Source: Saccharopolyspora spinosa NRRL 18395 | GTDB lineage: Bacteria > Actinomycetota > Actinomycetes > Mycobacteriales > Pseudonocardiaceae | Assembly: GCF_000194155.1 (NCBI RefSeq) | Contig: NZ_GL877881.1 | Location: 417,846-481,845 of the forward strand | Length of the DNA: 64,000 bases | Reading direction: 5' to 3' | Shown here: positions 1-6,778 of the stretch, one piece after another | How positions within the stretch are numbered: the first letter of the stretch is position 1 | How the letters are laid out: every line of letters begins with the position of its first letter | Made by a program: the position numbers and the translations under genes | The notes under the pieces: generated by a model | Databases searched by the model: none | What the model was told of the DNA's origin: nothing | The model's input: only the letters and a program-made list of their open reading frames with translations

Positions 1-2
1 GC

Positions 3-740
3 TTCGTCGACGCGATCGTGGCGGCGGGTGGCCCGCGCTACGAGTGGCGGCAGATCGATCCCCAGGACATGACCGACGGTGGCCAGCCGGGTGGCAACAT
101 CCGCGTGGGCTTCCTGTTCAACCCGAAGCGGGTGTCGTTCGTGGACCGCCCGGGCGGTGGCGCCACGACCGCGGTCGACGTGGTGGCCGAGAACAACGGG
201 AAGCCGCACCTGTCGATGTCCCCCGGCCGGGTCGACCCGGGCAACACGGCGTGGCAGAACAGCCGCAAGCCGCTGGCCGGCGAGTTCGTCTTCCAGGGCA
301 AGGCGGTGTTCGTCGTGGCGAACCACTTCGCTTCGAAGGGCGGTGACCAGTCCGTGCACGGGATCAACCAGCCACCGAACCGCAGCTCCGAGGTGCAGCG
401 CGGGCAGCAGGCCGAGGTCCTGCGCGCGTTCATCGACAAGTTGCTCGCGGCCGATCCGAAGGCGAATGTCGTGGTGGCCGGCGACCTGAACGACTACCAG
501 TTCTCGCCGACCCTGCAGACCCTCACCCAGGGTGGTGCGTTGACGGCGTTGATCGACACCTTGCCGGAGAACGAGCGCTACAGCTACGTGTTCGAGGGCC
601 GCTCGCAGGCCCTCGACCACATCCTGGTGTCGCGGACGCCGCGGCGGGTGGACTACGACGTGGTGCACATCAACTCCGAGTTCGCCGTGCAGTCCAGCGA
701 CCACGACCCGCAGATCGTGCGGTTCCAACCCGGTAACTGA
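3..740 (+). CDS. Endonuclease/exonuclease/phosphatase-family protein, C-terminal part
   Basis: The reading frame is open from the first bases of the window, so the gene begins upstream. The visible 245 codons show the C-terminal half of the EEP fold (DNase I-like, ExeM/NucH type): VANHFASKGGD (the NHxxSKGG motif), VVVAGDLND (metal-binding GDxND) and SSDHDPQ (catalytic SDHDP) near the end. Family members of this type are usually secreted nucleases or phosphodiesterases of multi-domain architecture. The N-terminal domains and any signal peptide are outside the window, so localisation is inferred. The motif set is complete, so I expect an active enzyme. A GC-rich hairpin follows the stop. Confidence 0.85.
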   Translation, partial: FVDAIVAAGGPRYEWRQIDPQDMTDGGQPGGNIRVGFLFNPKRVSFVDRPGGGATTAVDVVAENNGKPHLSMSPGRVDPGNTAWQNSRKPLAGEFVFQGKAVFVVANHFASKGGDQSVHGINQPPNRSSEVQRGQQAEVLRAFIDKLLAADPKANVVVAGDLNDYQFSPTLQTLTQGGALTALIDTLPENERYSYVFEGRSQALDHILVSRTPRRVDYDVVHINSEFAVQSSDHDPQIVRFQPGN

Positions 741-753
741 CCCGCGAGTCCCC

Positions 754-773
754 GCTCCGGTCGCGGCCGGAGC
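754..773. terminator. Hairpin between convergent genes
   Basis: Seven-base arms (GCTCCGG / CCGGAGC) around a six-base loop lie just after the nuclease stop and before the 3' end of the leftward importer operon. No U-tract follows, as is usual for terminators of GC-rich actinomycetes. Confidence 0.5.
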
Positions 774-796
774 CGCCCGAGGCCGCCTTGGTGCGT

Positions 797-1633
797 TCAA
801 CGCAACCGAGCTGGTCTCGGGTGCTTCACATCTGGCTGATCCGCTCCTTCGGGATGCACCGAATCGTATGTGCACAGTGGACGCCCGGTGAGTTCGTCGA
901 GCCGCACCCGGCCGGACACGCCGAACACCGATGCCAGCAGCGTTTCGTCGACGACCTCACCCGTCGGGCCCTCGGCGTGGACCACGCCGTCGCGGAGCGC
1001 GACGAGTCGGTCGGCGTAGCGGGCGGCCTGTTCGAGGTCGTGCAGCACGGTCACCACGCACAGCCCGCGCTCGTGCTGCAACCGACGGACCAGTTCGAGG
1101 ACTTCCAACTGGTGGCCGATGTCCAGGTAGGTGGTGGGCTCGTCGAGCAGCAGGATCGAGGTGTCCTGTGCCAACGCGAGCGCCAGGCGCACGCGTTGGC
1201 GTTCGCCACCGGAGAGGCGGTCGATCAACTCATCGGCGTAGTGCTCGACACCGGTGGCGGACATCGCGTCGCGCACCTGTGCGTCGTCCCCGCCCGCCAG
1301 CATCCCCAAGGGACCGTGCACGGCGTACCGGCCCTGGCGCACCAACTGCCGGACGGTGAGGCCGGGCACGGACGGCATCGACTGCGGCAGGACCGCGACC
1401 TCGCGGGCGATCTGACGACGGGAGGCCGATCGCAGCGAATGGCCTCGTACGAGGACTTCACCGGCATCCGGCACGTGGAGTCCGCCGAGCACGCGCAACA
1501 ACGTGGTCTTGCCACAGCCGTTGCGGCCGACGAGCGCCACCCATTCGCCGTCGGAGACGGTGAGATCGACGCCGGCGAGGACTATCCGGTCTCCGAATCG
1601 GACGGTGATCCCACGGGCTTTCAAGGCACTCAA
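797..1633 (-). CDS. Siderophore-type ABC transporter ATP-binding protein
   Basis: A 278-residue ATPase of the FepC/FecE type that would energise uptake of a metal chelate. Walker A is GRNGCGKTT, the signature LSGGERQRV, Walker B ILLLDEPTTYLD followed by the H-loop VLHDLEQAARYAD. The start is chosen as TTG at 1633: a GGAGG lies six bases upstream and the TTG overlaps the stop of the upstream permease (TTGA), whereas starts further out would run 50 codons into that gene. It is the last gene of a four-gene operon (binding protein, two permeases, ATPase) in which every junction overlaps by four bases. The operon carries a Fur-family box upstream of the binding protein. Confidence 0.93.
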   Translation of the reverse strand: MSALKARGITVRFGDRIVLAGVDLTVSDGEWVALVGRNGCGKTTLLRVLGGLHVPDAGEVLVRGHSLRSASRRQIAREVAVLPQSMPSVPGLTVRQLVRQGRYAVHGPLGMLAGGDDAQVRDAMSATGVEHYADELIDRLSGGERQRVRLALALAQDTSILLLDEPTTYLDIGHQLEVLELVRRLQHERGLCVVTVLHDLEQAARYADRLVALRDGVVHAEGPTGEVVDETLLASVFGVSGRVRLDELTGRPLCTYDSVHPEGADQPDVKHPRPARLR

Positions 1634-2649
1634 GGCTTTCCTCCGGCAGTCGGGGTTCTCCTGGCGACCCGGATCAGGACCACTGCGCCGATCAACGCGG
1701 TCACCGCCCCGGTTGGGACACCGGCGCGCGCAGGGTCCGCGACCCACGACGTGACGGCCTGGGCCACGACATCCGCGCCGCACACCGTCGCGGCACCGAG
1801 CAATCCGGCTGCGGGCAGGGTGAAACGGTGATCGGCGCCGAACAGCGCACGTGCGGCGTGCGGGGCGAGCAGACCCACGAAGGACATGGCACCGACCGAG
1901 GCGATTGCGACGGCCGTCATCAGAACCGCGATGAGCAGCACCGCGCTGCGCCAGGGAGTAACCGCGAGCCCGACGGCGCGCCCGTGGTCATCGTCGACTG
2001 CCAACACCTGGATCGTCATGGACACCAGCAGCCCCGACGCCGAAACCACGAGCAGCCACGGCCACAACGCCGACCAATGCGCCCAGGTGCGCCCGTTGAG
2101 CGAGCCGATCAACCACTGCGTCATCGCCCCGGTCAGCTGCGGTCTGGCGGTGAGCAGCATCGTGGTGCCGCCGCCGAGCGCGGCCGACACCACCACGCCG
2201 ATCACGACCAACCGCAACGGGTCGCTGCCCGCCCGCACCGCGACCAGCCACAGCGCACCACCGCCCAGCGCGCCGCCCACCACCGCGACCAGGATCATCC
2301 GGGTAGGCGAAGCGAAGTCGCCACCCACCAACGTCGCGACCACCGCACCCAGCACGGCACCCGAACCGACTCCGGTCACATCCGGCGACGCCAGCGGATT
2401 GCGCAGCACTGTCTGCAGCACGATGCCCGCCATTCCCAGGCACATGCCCGACCCGGCGCCAACGAGCACGCGCGGCATCCGCAGGTCGTGGACGATCTGC
2501 GTGGTCAGCCGGTCCGCGTGCCCGAACACCGCGGCCCAGGTCTCCGCGGCCGAAACCGTCGACCCCGTCGCCAGGTGCGCCATGCCGAAGGCCACTACGA
2601 CGACGAGCAAGGCGATCAGCCGCAACGGCCGGGGAATCCGCGCGATCAC
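1630..2649 (-). CDS. FecCD-type permease 2
   Basis: A 339-residue integral membrane permease of the BtuC/FecCD family with about nine to ten hydrophobic segments. Family landmarks are the DLRMPRVLVGAGSG stretch and the C-terminal GLLAPHAARALFG region that contacts the ATPase. The start is GTG at 2649, overlapping the stop of the preceding permease (GTGA); an ATG 93 codons upstream would overlap that gene too far. It pairs with the neighbouring permease to form a heterodimeric channel for a metal chelate. Length is normal for the family. Confidence 0.92.
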   Translation of the reverse strand: MIARIPRPLRLIALLVVVVAFGMAHLATGSTVSAAETWAAVFGHADRLTTQIVHDLRMPRVLVGAGSGMCLGMAGIVLQTVLRNPLASPDVTGVGSGAVLGAVVATLVGGDFASPTRMILVAVVGGALGGGALWLVAVRAGSDPLRLVVIGVVVSAALGGGTTMLLTARPQLTGAMTQWLIGSLNGRTWAHWSALWPWLLVVSASGLLVSMTIQVLAVDDDHGRAVGLAVTPWRSAVLLIAVLMTAVAIASVGAMSFVGLLAPHAARALFGADHRFTLPAAGLLGAATVCGADVVAQAVTSWVADPARAGVPTGAVTALIGAVVLIRVARRTPTAGGKP

Positions 2650-3650
2650 CGGACCACCACCGACACCTTGCGCCGCAGCAGGAGCAGCGAACCCGCGCAG
2701 ATCGCGACGACAGCGGTCAATCCGCCCACCGGCAGTTCGATTGGGTGCAGCAGCGTCCGCGCCAGCAGATCTGCGGTGACCACCAGTAGCGCACCCAGCA
2801 CCGCGGACCACAGCAGCCACGACCGATGCGTGCCCTGCGGGCGCAGCCAGCGGCTCAACTGCGGCGCGAGGAAACCGATCCAGGCCACCGGCCCGCACGG
2901 CCCGACGACGACAGCGGTGAGCACGCATCCCACGGCCAAGGTCGTGGCTCGGGCCCGGACCGGCGACGCGCCGAGCGCGGCGGCGGTGTCGTCACCGAGC
3001 CGGAGCACCCCGAGCGAGGGGATCATGAGCACGGCCAGCGGCAGACCGATCAGCAGTCCCGGCACCACGGTCGCGACGGTCTCCCACGTGGTCCCGGTCA
3101 GCGAACCCAGCAGGTAGCGCACCAGCACACCCTGGTCCCGCGAGTCCGACAGGGACAACGCCGTCAACATCACCGCATGCAGTCCAGCGCTGACGGCCGC
3201 ACCGACGAGCAGCACCGCTGCCCGGTCGGTCACGCCGCGGATCGCCAGCATCGTGAAGGCACCGCCAACTGCGGCCCCCAGCAGCGCGGGCACGAGCGGT
3301 GCCCCCGGGAGCGACACGCCCCACGCGACGCACCCCGCCACCGCTGCCGACGCTCCGCTGGAGACCCCGAGCATTTCCGGCACTGCCAACGGATTCCGCA
3401 AGGATTCCTGCAACAGCAGGCCTGCGACCCCGAGCATCGCCCCGGCAAACGCCGCGAGGACCATTCGAGGAGCACGCAACAGCACCACCACGGTGTGCTC
3501 CACTCCTCCGTCTGCGGTCAGCGCGTGCGGAAGGCGGTTCACGCCCACGAACGGCTCACCGAGCATGAACGACGCGGCGACCAGCACTACCGCTAGGCCA
3601 CCTGCAACTGCCGCGAAAGGCCAGTCGCCGCGCCGAAGAAGTGAGTTCAT
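2646..3650 (-). CDS. FecCD-type permease 1
   Basis: A 334-residue polytopic membrane protein of the FecCD family, paralogous to the next gene. It shows the family stretch LLRAPRMVLAAFAGAMLGVA, the conserved NPLAVPEMLGVSSGAS region and the GFLAPQLSRWL loop that couples to the ATPase. The ATG at 3650 overlaps the TGA of the binding-protein gene (ATGA), which fixes the start. Two distinct permeases plus one ATPase is the usual layout for siderophore and heme importers. Confidence 0.92.
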   Translation of the reverse strand: MNSLLRRGDWPFAAVAGGLAVVLVAASFMLGEPFVGVNRLPHALTADGGVEHTVVVLLRAPRMVLAAFAGAMLGVAGLLLQESLRNPLAVPEMLGVSSGASAAVAGCVAWGVSLPGAPLVPALLGAAVGGAFTMLAIRGVTDRAAVLLVGAAVSAGLHAVMLTALSLSDSRDQGVLVRYLLGSLTGTTWETVATVVPGLLIGLPLAVLMIPSLGVLRLGDDTAAALGASPVRARATTLAVGCVLTAVVVGPCGPVAWIGFLAPQLSRWLRPQGTHRSWLLWSAVLGALLVVTADLLARTLLHPIELPVGGLTAVVAICAGSLLLLRRKVSVVVR

Positions 3651-4663
3651 CGGGGAGCGGGGACCAGCTTCAGGGACGCGTCGATGATCGCGGCCATGCT
3701 CCGCGTACCGCGCCCGGAGCCGAACAGCTTGGCGTGCACCTCGTGCACCTGCTGCCCCTGCACCGCCGGGATCTGCTTCCACACCGGGTTTTCGGCGAGC
3801 TGCGCGCTGAGAGTTCGGTCCTCCGGCGAGAAGAGCAACGAGTACACCAGCGCTACATCGGGCTGCTTGGCCAGCAGTTCCTCGACGCTGTAGTTGCTGG
3901 CGGTCTCGACATCCGCGCCCCTGGCCGGGAAGGGGTAGGTGAACAGCTGCGCCAGCAGATCGCCCTTGAGGGAGTCACTGGTGTCCACGCCGATCGACTC
4001 GGCGCTGCCGTACATCAGCACGACCTTCTGACGCACCTGACCGCTGTCACGAGTGGCCTGCACGGCGTCGGCAAGCTTTGCGCGGAAGGCCGTTTCCGCG
4101 GCCATCGCCTGCTCGGTGCGTCCGGTCAGCGAACCCAGGTTCCGCAGGTATTCCACCGATTCCTGCCAGTTCACCGGCTCGGTCAACCACAACGGCGCGA
4201 AGCCTTCGATCGCTGGGCGCAGCGAGTCATGCACACCCGAGAGCCCGATCACGAGGTCTGGTTTGAGCGCCGCGATGCTCTCGATGTCCTCGGAGCCGAA
4301 ACTGCCCTGCACGGCGGGAACCGCTTTGCCCTGCTCCCCCATCAGCGCGGGGTGGATGAGCAGGGCCGGATTGCTCGTACCGGCCGGCGTCATGCCGAGT
4401 TCGACGAGCATGTCGTCGCAGAGCCCGCTCAGGCACACGATCCGCTCGGGTGCCTTCGGCAGGCTCACCCGCTGCCCATGCGGGTCTGTGATGGTCGGCG
4501 ATGCCTGCAACGGCTGCGTTGCGCGGTCGATCACCGGAACCGGCGCGATGTCGGGCGTATCCGCGGCCTGCTCGCCCGGAGCGGCCGAGCAACCGGCGAG
4601 CCCGACGACGGCGGCAAGCATGACAGCGGAAAGCGTTCGAACGGTGCTGCGCTCAGCGCGCAC
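3647..4663 (-). CDS. Metal-chelate ABC transporter substrate-binding lipoprotein
   Basis: A 338-residue extracellular binding protein of the FecB/FhuD/TroA-like helical-backbone class. The N-terminus has a basic start, a hydrophobic run and the lipobox VGLAGC, so it should be anchored to the membrane by lipid. The fold shows in RIVCLSGLCDDMLVELG and the IAALKPDLVIG stretch. The start is GTG at 4663 with AAGGAGG six bases upstream; a longer ATG reading begins inside the upstream Fur-family box region. It heads the importer operon. I infer that the ligand is the metal-loaded product of the adjacent RiPP genes. Confidence 0.9.
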   Translation of the reverse strand: MRAERSTVRTLSAVMLAAVVGLAGCSAAPGEQAADTPDIAPVPVIDRATQPLQASPTITDPHGQRVSLPKAPERIVCLSGLCDDMLVELGMTPAGTSNPALLIHPALMGEQGKAVPAVQGSFGSEDIESIAALKPDLVIGLSGVHDSLRPAIEGFAPLWLTEPVNWQESVEYLRNLGSLTGRTEQAMAAETAFRAKLADAVQATRDSGQVRQKVVLMYGSAESIGVDTSDSLKGDLLAQLFTYPFPARGADVETASNYSVEELLAKQPDVALVYSLLFSPEDRTLSAQLAENPVWKQIPAVQGQQVHEVHAKLFGSGRGTRSMAAIIDASLKLVPAPR

Positions 4664-4710
4664 GAGATTCCTCCTTGAGCGATTCGTCCACCGAGTGGAA
4701 GCGCCGATGA

Positions 4711-4725
4711 CGATAACCATTTTCA
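4711..4725 (-). promoter_or_regulatory. Fur-family (Zur-like) box in front of importer operon
   Basis: On the minus strand the 15-mer TGAAAATGGTTATCG has the 7-1-7 layout of Fur-family operators (Zur consensus in streptomycetes about TGAAAATnATTTTCA). The left half-site is perfect and the right matches 4 of 7. It ends 48 bases before the GTG of the binding-protein gene and overlaps the stop codon of the TIM-barrel gene. Closely related boxes occur at 10645-10659 and 10716-10730. Confidence 0.7.
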
Positions 4726-5523
4726 ACTAAAGTGTCCATGTTCGGGTGATTCATCACTGGACGCCGCGGCGATCCGGTCACGCAGCGCAGCCGCGTCGCG
4801 TTTGCACGCATCGACGCGATCACCGGGCACGAACTCCAGCAACACCTCGCGCCGCCTGCCATCGACGGCGAGCTCGGCCAGGACCGCGTCCCAGAGGTCG
4901 ACGCGGTCGGCCAACGCGAGCCGCTCGGTGAACCCGTCCGCGCCCCAGGAGAACGCGTGCACCGACGCCAGTTCCGGCAGCAGCGCACGCACTTCCCGCA
5001 CGCAGGTTTCGACCTCGGGCAGCTCGCGCGGCTGCCAATGCGCGACCAGCGCGGCGTGCCCGACCTCGTCGTGCAGGCGCAGCGCCGAGTCGATGTCGTC
5101 GGTCAGCGACTCGACGTGGTACTCGACCGTGAGCTGAATTCCTTCCGCCGCACTCGCTTCCGCGCAACGGCGAATGTCGGCCACGGTGCGGGAACGCTGC
5201 TCGCCGGTTACCTCCGCGGACGCGACCACGCCCGCCCACACCCGGACGCGGGGTGCGCGCAGCGCGACGGCCGTGCGCAACGCCGCGTCGAACTCGGATT
5301 CAGGGGTTTGGCCGGCCTTGTAGTAAGAGCCGTACGTACCGATCTCGATGCCGTAGTCCGCGCACAACGCGGAAACGGTGCGCGCAGTACCGATGGCACC
5401 TTGGGGCACGTGCACGTCACCGCCCCACTCCACGACCTGCAGTCCGCAGTCGACCGCCACCGACACCACCTGTGCGGGGTCGAGCTGGCGGAAGGTCACC
5501 GACGCCAGTCCTGGGATGATCAT
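4723..5523 (-). CDS. Sugar phosphate isomerase/epimerase-like TIM-barrel protein
   Basis: A 266-residue protein of the AP-endonuclease-2 / xylose-isomerase-like TIM-barrel family. The start region IPGLASVTFRQLDP and VVEWGGDVHVP, the central VEYHVESLTDD (metal-ligand Glu and His) and LLEFVPGD near the end are the expected barrel-strand motifs. ATG at 5523 has AAGGACG upstream. It lies 64 bases after the SagB-type dehydrogenase gene and is probably the last gene of the RiPP operon. It is not a DUF692 (MbnB-like) protein by motif. Its role in the cluster is unknown: it could modify a sugar, isomerise a residue, or be a bystander. Confidence 0.8.
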   Translation of the reverse strand: MIIPGLASVTFRQLDPAQVVSVAVDCGLQVVEWGGDVHVPQGAIGTARTVSALCADYGIEIGTYGSYYKAGQTPESEFDAALRTAVALRAPRVRVWAGVVASAEVTGEQRSRTVADIRRCAEASAAEGIQLTVEYHVESLTDDIDSALRLHDEVGHAALVAHWQPRELPEVETCVREVRALLPELASVHAFSWGADGFTERLALADRVDLWDAVLAELAVDGRRREVLLEFVPGDRVDACKRDAAALRDRIAAASSDESPEHGHFS

Positions 5524-5587
5524 TTTCTCGTCCTTCTCCGTGGGGGTGCTGACAAACAGGCGTCCGACACCGTCGCGAGCCGGGGGC

Positions 5588-6778
5588 TCATCTCCCGCCG
5601 ACCGCGAGCGCGTGGAGCAGGCGGGCCGGACCTGCCGATCCCCGCAGAACCGTGTCGATCCAGCAGCCGACCGGCCGCGCCGGGAGGGCCAACCTGGTGG
5701 CGGTCAACCACGCCGCGTGCACCGCCAAGCCCGCACCGACGTGCTCGTCGAAGGCCGTCCCCGGGTCGGGATCGACCGTTCCGGCCGCCAGCAGTATCGC
5801 GCCCGAGCGAACGAGTTCCGGCTGACCGCACGAGCGGGGCGCGAGATCGGCCACCAGGTCGCTCGACGCGGACCGCAGCACCGCGACCTGCCCCATCGCC
5901 AGCGGCGCCGCAGAACTCGACAGCGCCTCCCACTCCGCCGCCGCGTCATCGCCAGAAGTCACGGCCGCCCACGGCGCGGTCGCCCGGGTCACCAGCTCGG
6001 TCGTGACCGGTTCCGGTGCGCGCCACTGCCACTGCCGCGCCGGCCCCTCCCGCCCCAACTCGGTGAGCGCCGCGGCGAGCAGGGCCCACGCCGCTTCGCC
6101 ATGCGCCGCCATGATGGCGTCGAGCGCCGGTTCGGGGTTCGGGGCGCACTCGGCCGAGGTCACCGGTGGAAGGGTGAATGAGCCGTCGATCTCCACCACT
6201 GACAGCGGGAACTCCGGCGCACATCCCGGCCACCGCACCACGCCTCCCGAGCACGGCAGGCCCGCCAGCGCGGCCAGTGCATCCACGCCGAGGCCGGTTG
6301 TGGCGCGCGCCGGGTGGCCCAGTGCGGTGGCCGAGGCGAGGACCGCGCCTATCGCGTGCCCCAGGTCGAGCAGCAACACCGGGAGCGAGCGGGGGCCGTA
6401 CCGCCACCACGTCCGCAAGGGGTTCACCGACAGCACCACCTGGAGGTCCGATGTGGACCGTGCTGTCCTCGTCGGCGCGACCAGGGCGTGGCGAACCGGG
6501 TCGTACCGCCACGCCGCGCCCCGGTGCACGACGTGCGCCTCGATCGGATACCGGCCGCCCGCCGAAGGCACGCGGCGCAACCGCACTCCGCCAGTTCGTC
6601 GTTGCGGGGCCGAGGCCAATGCGAGGTCCAGCAGCGCGCCGATCCCACCGCGCGGCCAACGGTCCAGCTCAAGTCCGGCGTCGGGCCAGCTCCGGGATTC
6701 CGCCGGCCGCAGCGCGTGATCGGGGGCACCAGGTGGTTCGCCGCCCCACGCCAGGTGCAGCGACTCGCGGACGCTCAC
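5588..6778 (-). CDS. SagB/ThcOx-family azoline dehydrogenase
   Basis: A 396-residue flavin-dependent dehydrogenase of the nitroreductase fold. The diagnostic stretch RRVPSAGGRYPIEAHVV matches the R-x-V-P-S-A-G-x-x-Y-P-x-E motif of SagB enzymes, and LLDLGHAIGAVLASATALG corresponds to the cofactor-proximal helix. In azole RiPP pathways this FMN enzyme oxidises azolines to azoles. The start is GTG at 6778, overlapping the TGA of the YcaO gene (GTGA); the 74 codons of open frame further upstream are antisense-like and overlap YcaO. Presence of this gene predicts oxazoles, not only oxazolines. Confidence 0.85.
   Translation of the reverse strand: MSVRESLHLAWGGEPPGAPDHALRPAESRSWPDAGLELDRWPRGGIGALLDLALASAPQRRTGGVRLRRVPSAGGRYPIEAHVVHRGAAWRYDPVRHALVAPTRTARSTSDLQVVLSVNPLRTWWRYGPRSLPVLLLDLGHAIGAVLASATALGHPARATTGLGVDALAALAGLPCSGGVVRWPGCAPEFPLSVVEIDGSFTLPPVTSAECAPNPEPALDAIMAAHGEAAWALLAAALTELGREGPARQWQWRAPEPVTTELVTRATAPWAAVTSGDDAAAEWEALSSSAAPLAMGQVAVLRSASSDLVADLAPRSCGQPELVRSGAILLAAGTVDPDPGTAFDEHVGAGLAVHAAWLTATRLALPARPVGCWIDTVLRGSAGPARLLHALAVGGR

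Noticed and set aside
788..3117. Long plus-strand frames opposite the ABC importer
   Set aside because: They are antisense to well-supported minus-strand genes, are Arg/His/Gln-rich and have no domains: mirror frames of GC-rich coding DNA.
4700..4740. Iron box (DtxR/IdeR type)
   Set aside because: The TTAGGTTAGGCTAACC-like pattern is absent at all three promoters of the RiPP locus; the sequence fits Fur-family 7-1-7 sites instead.
4723..5523. DUF692/MbnB-like oxidase, which would have made a methanobactin-type pathway
   Set aside because: The barrel motifs are those of the AP-endonuclease-2/xylose-isomerase group; DUF692 landmarks are not seen and the precursor has no Cys.
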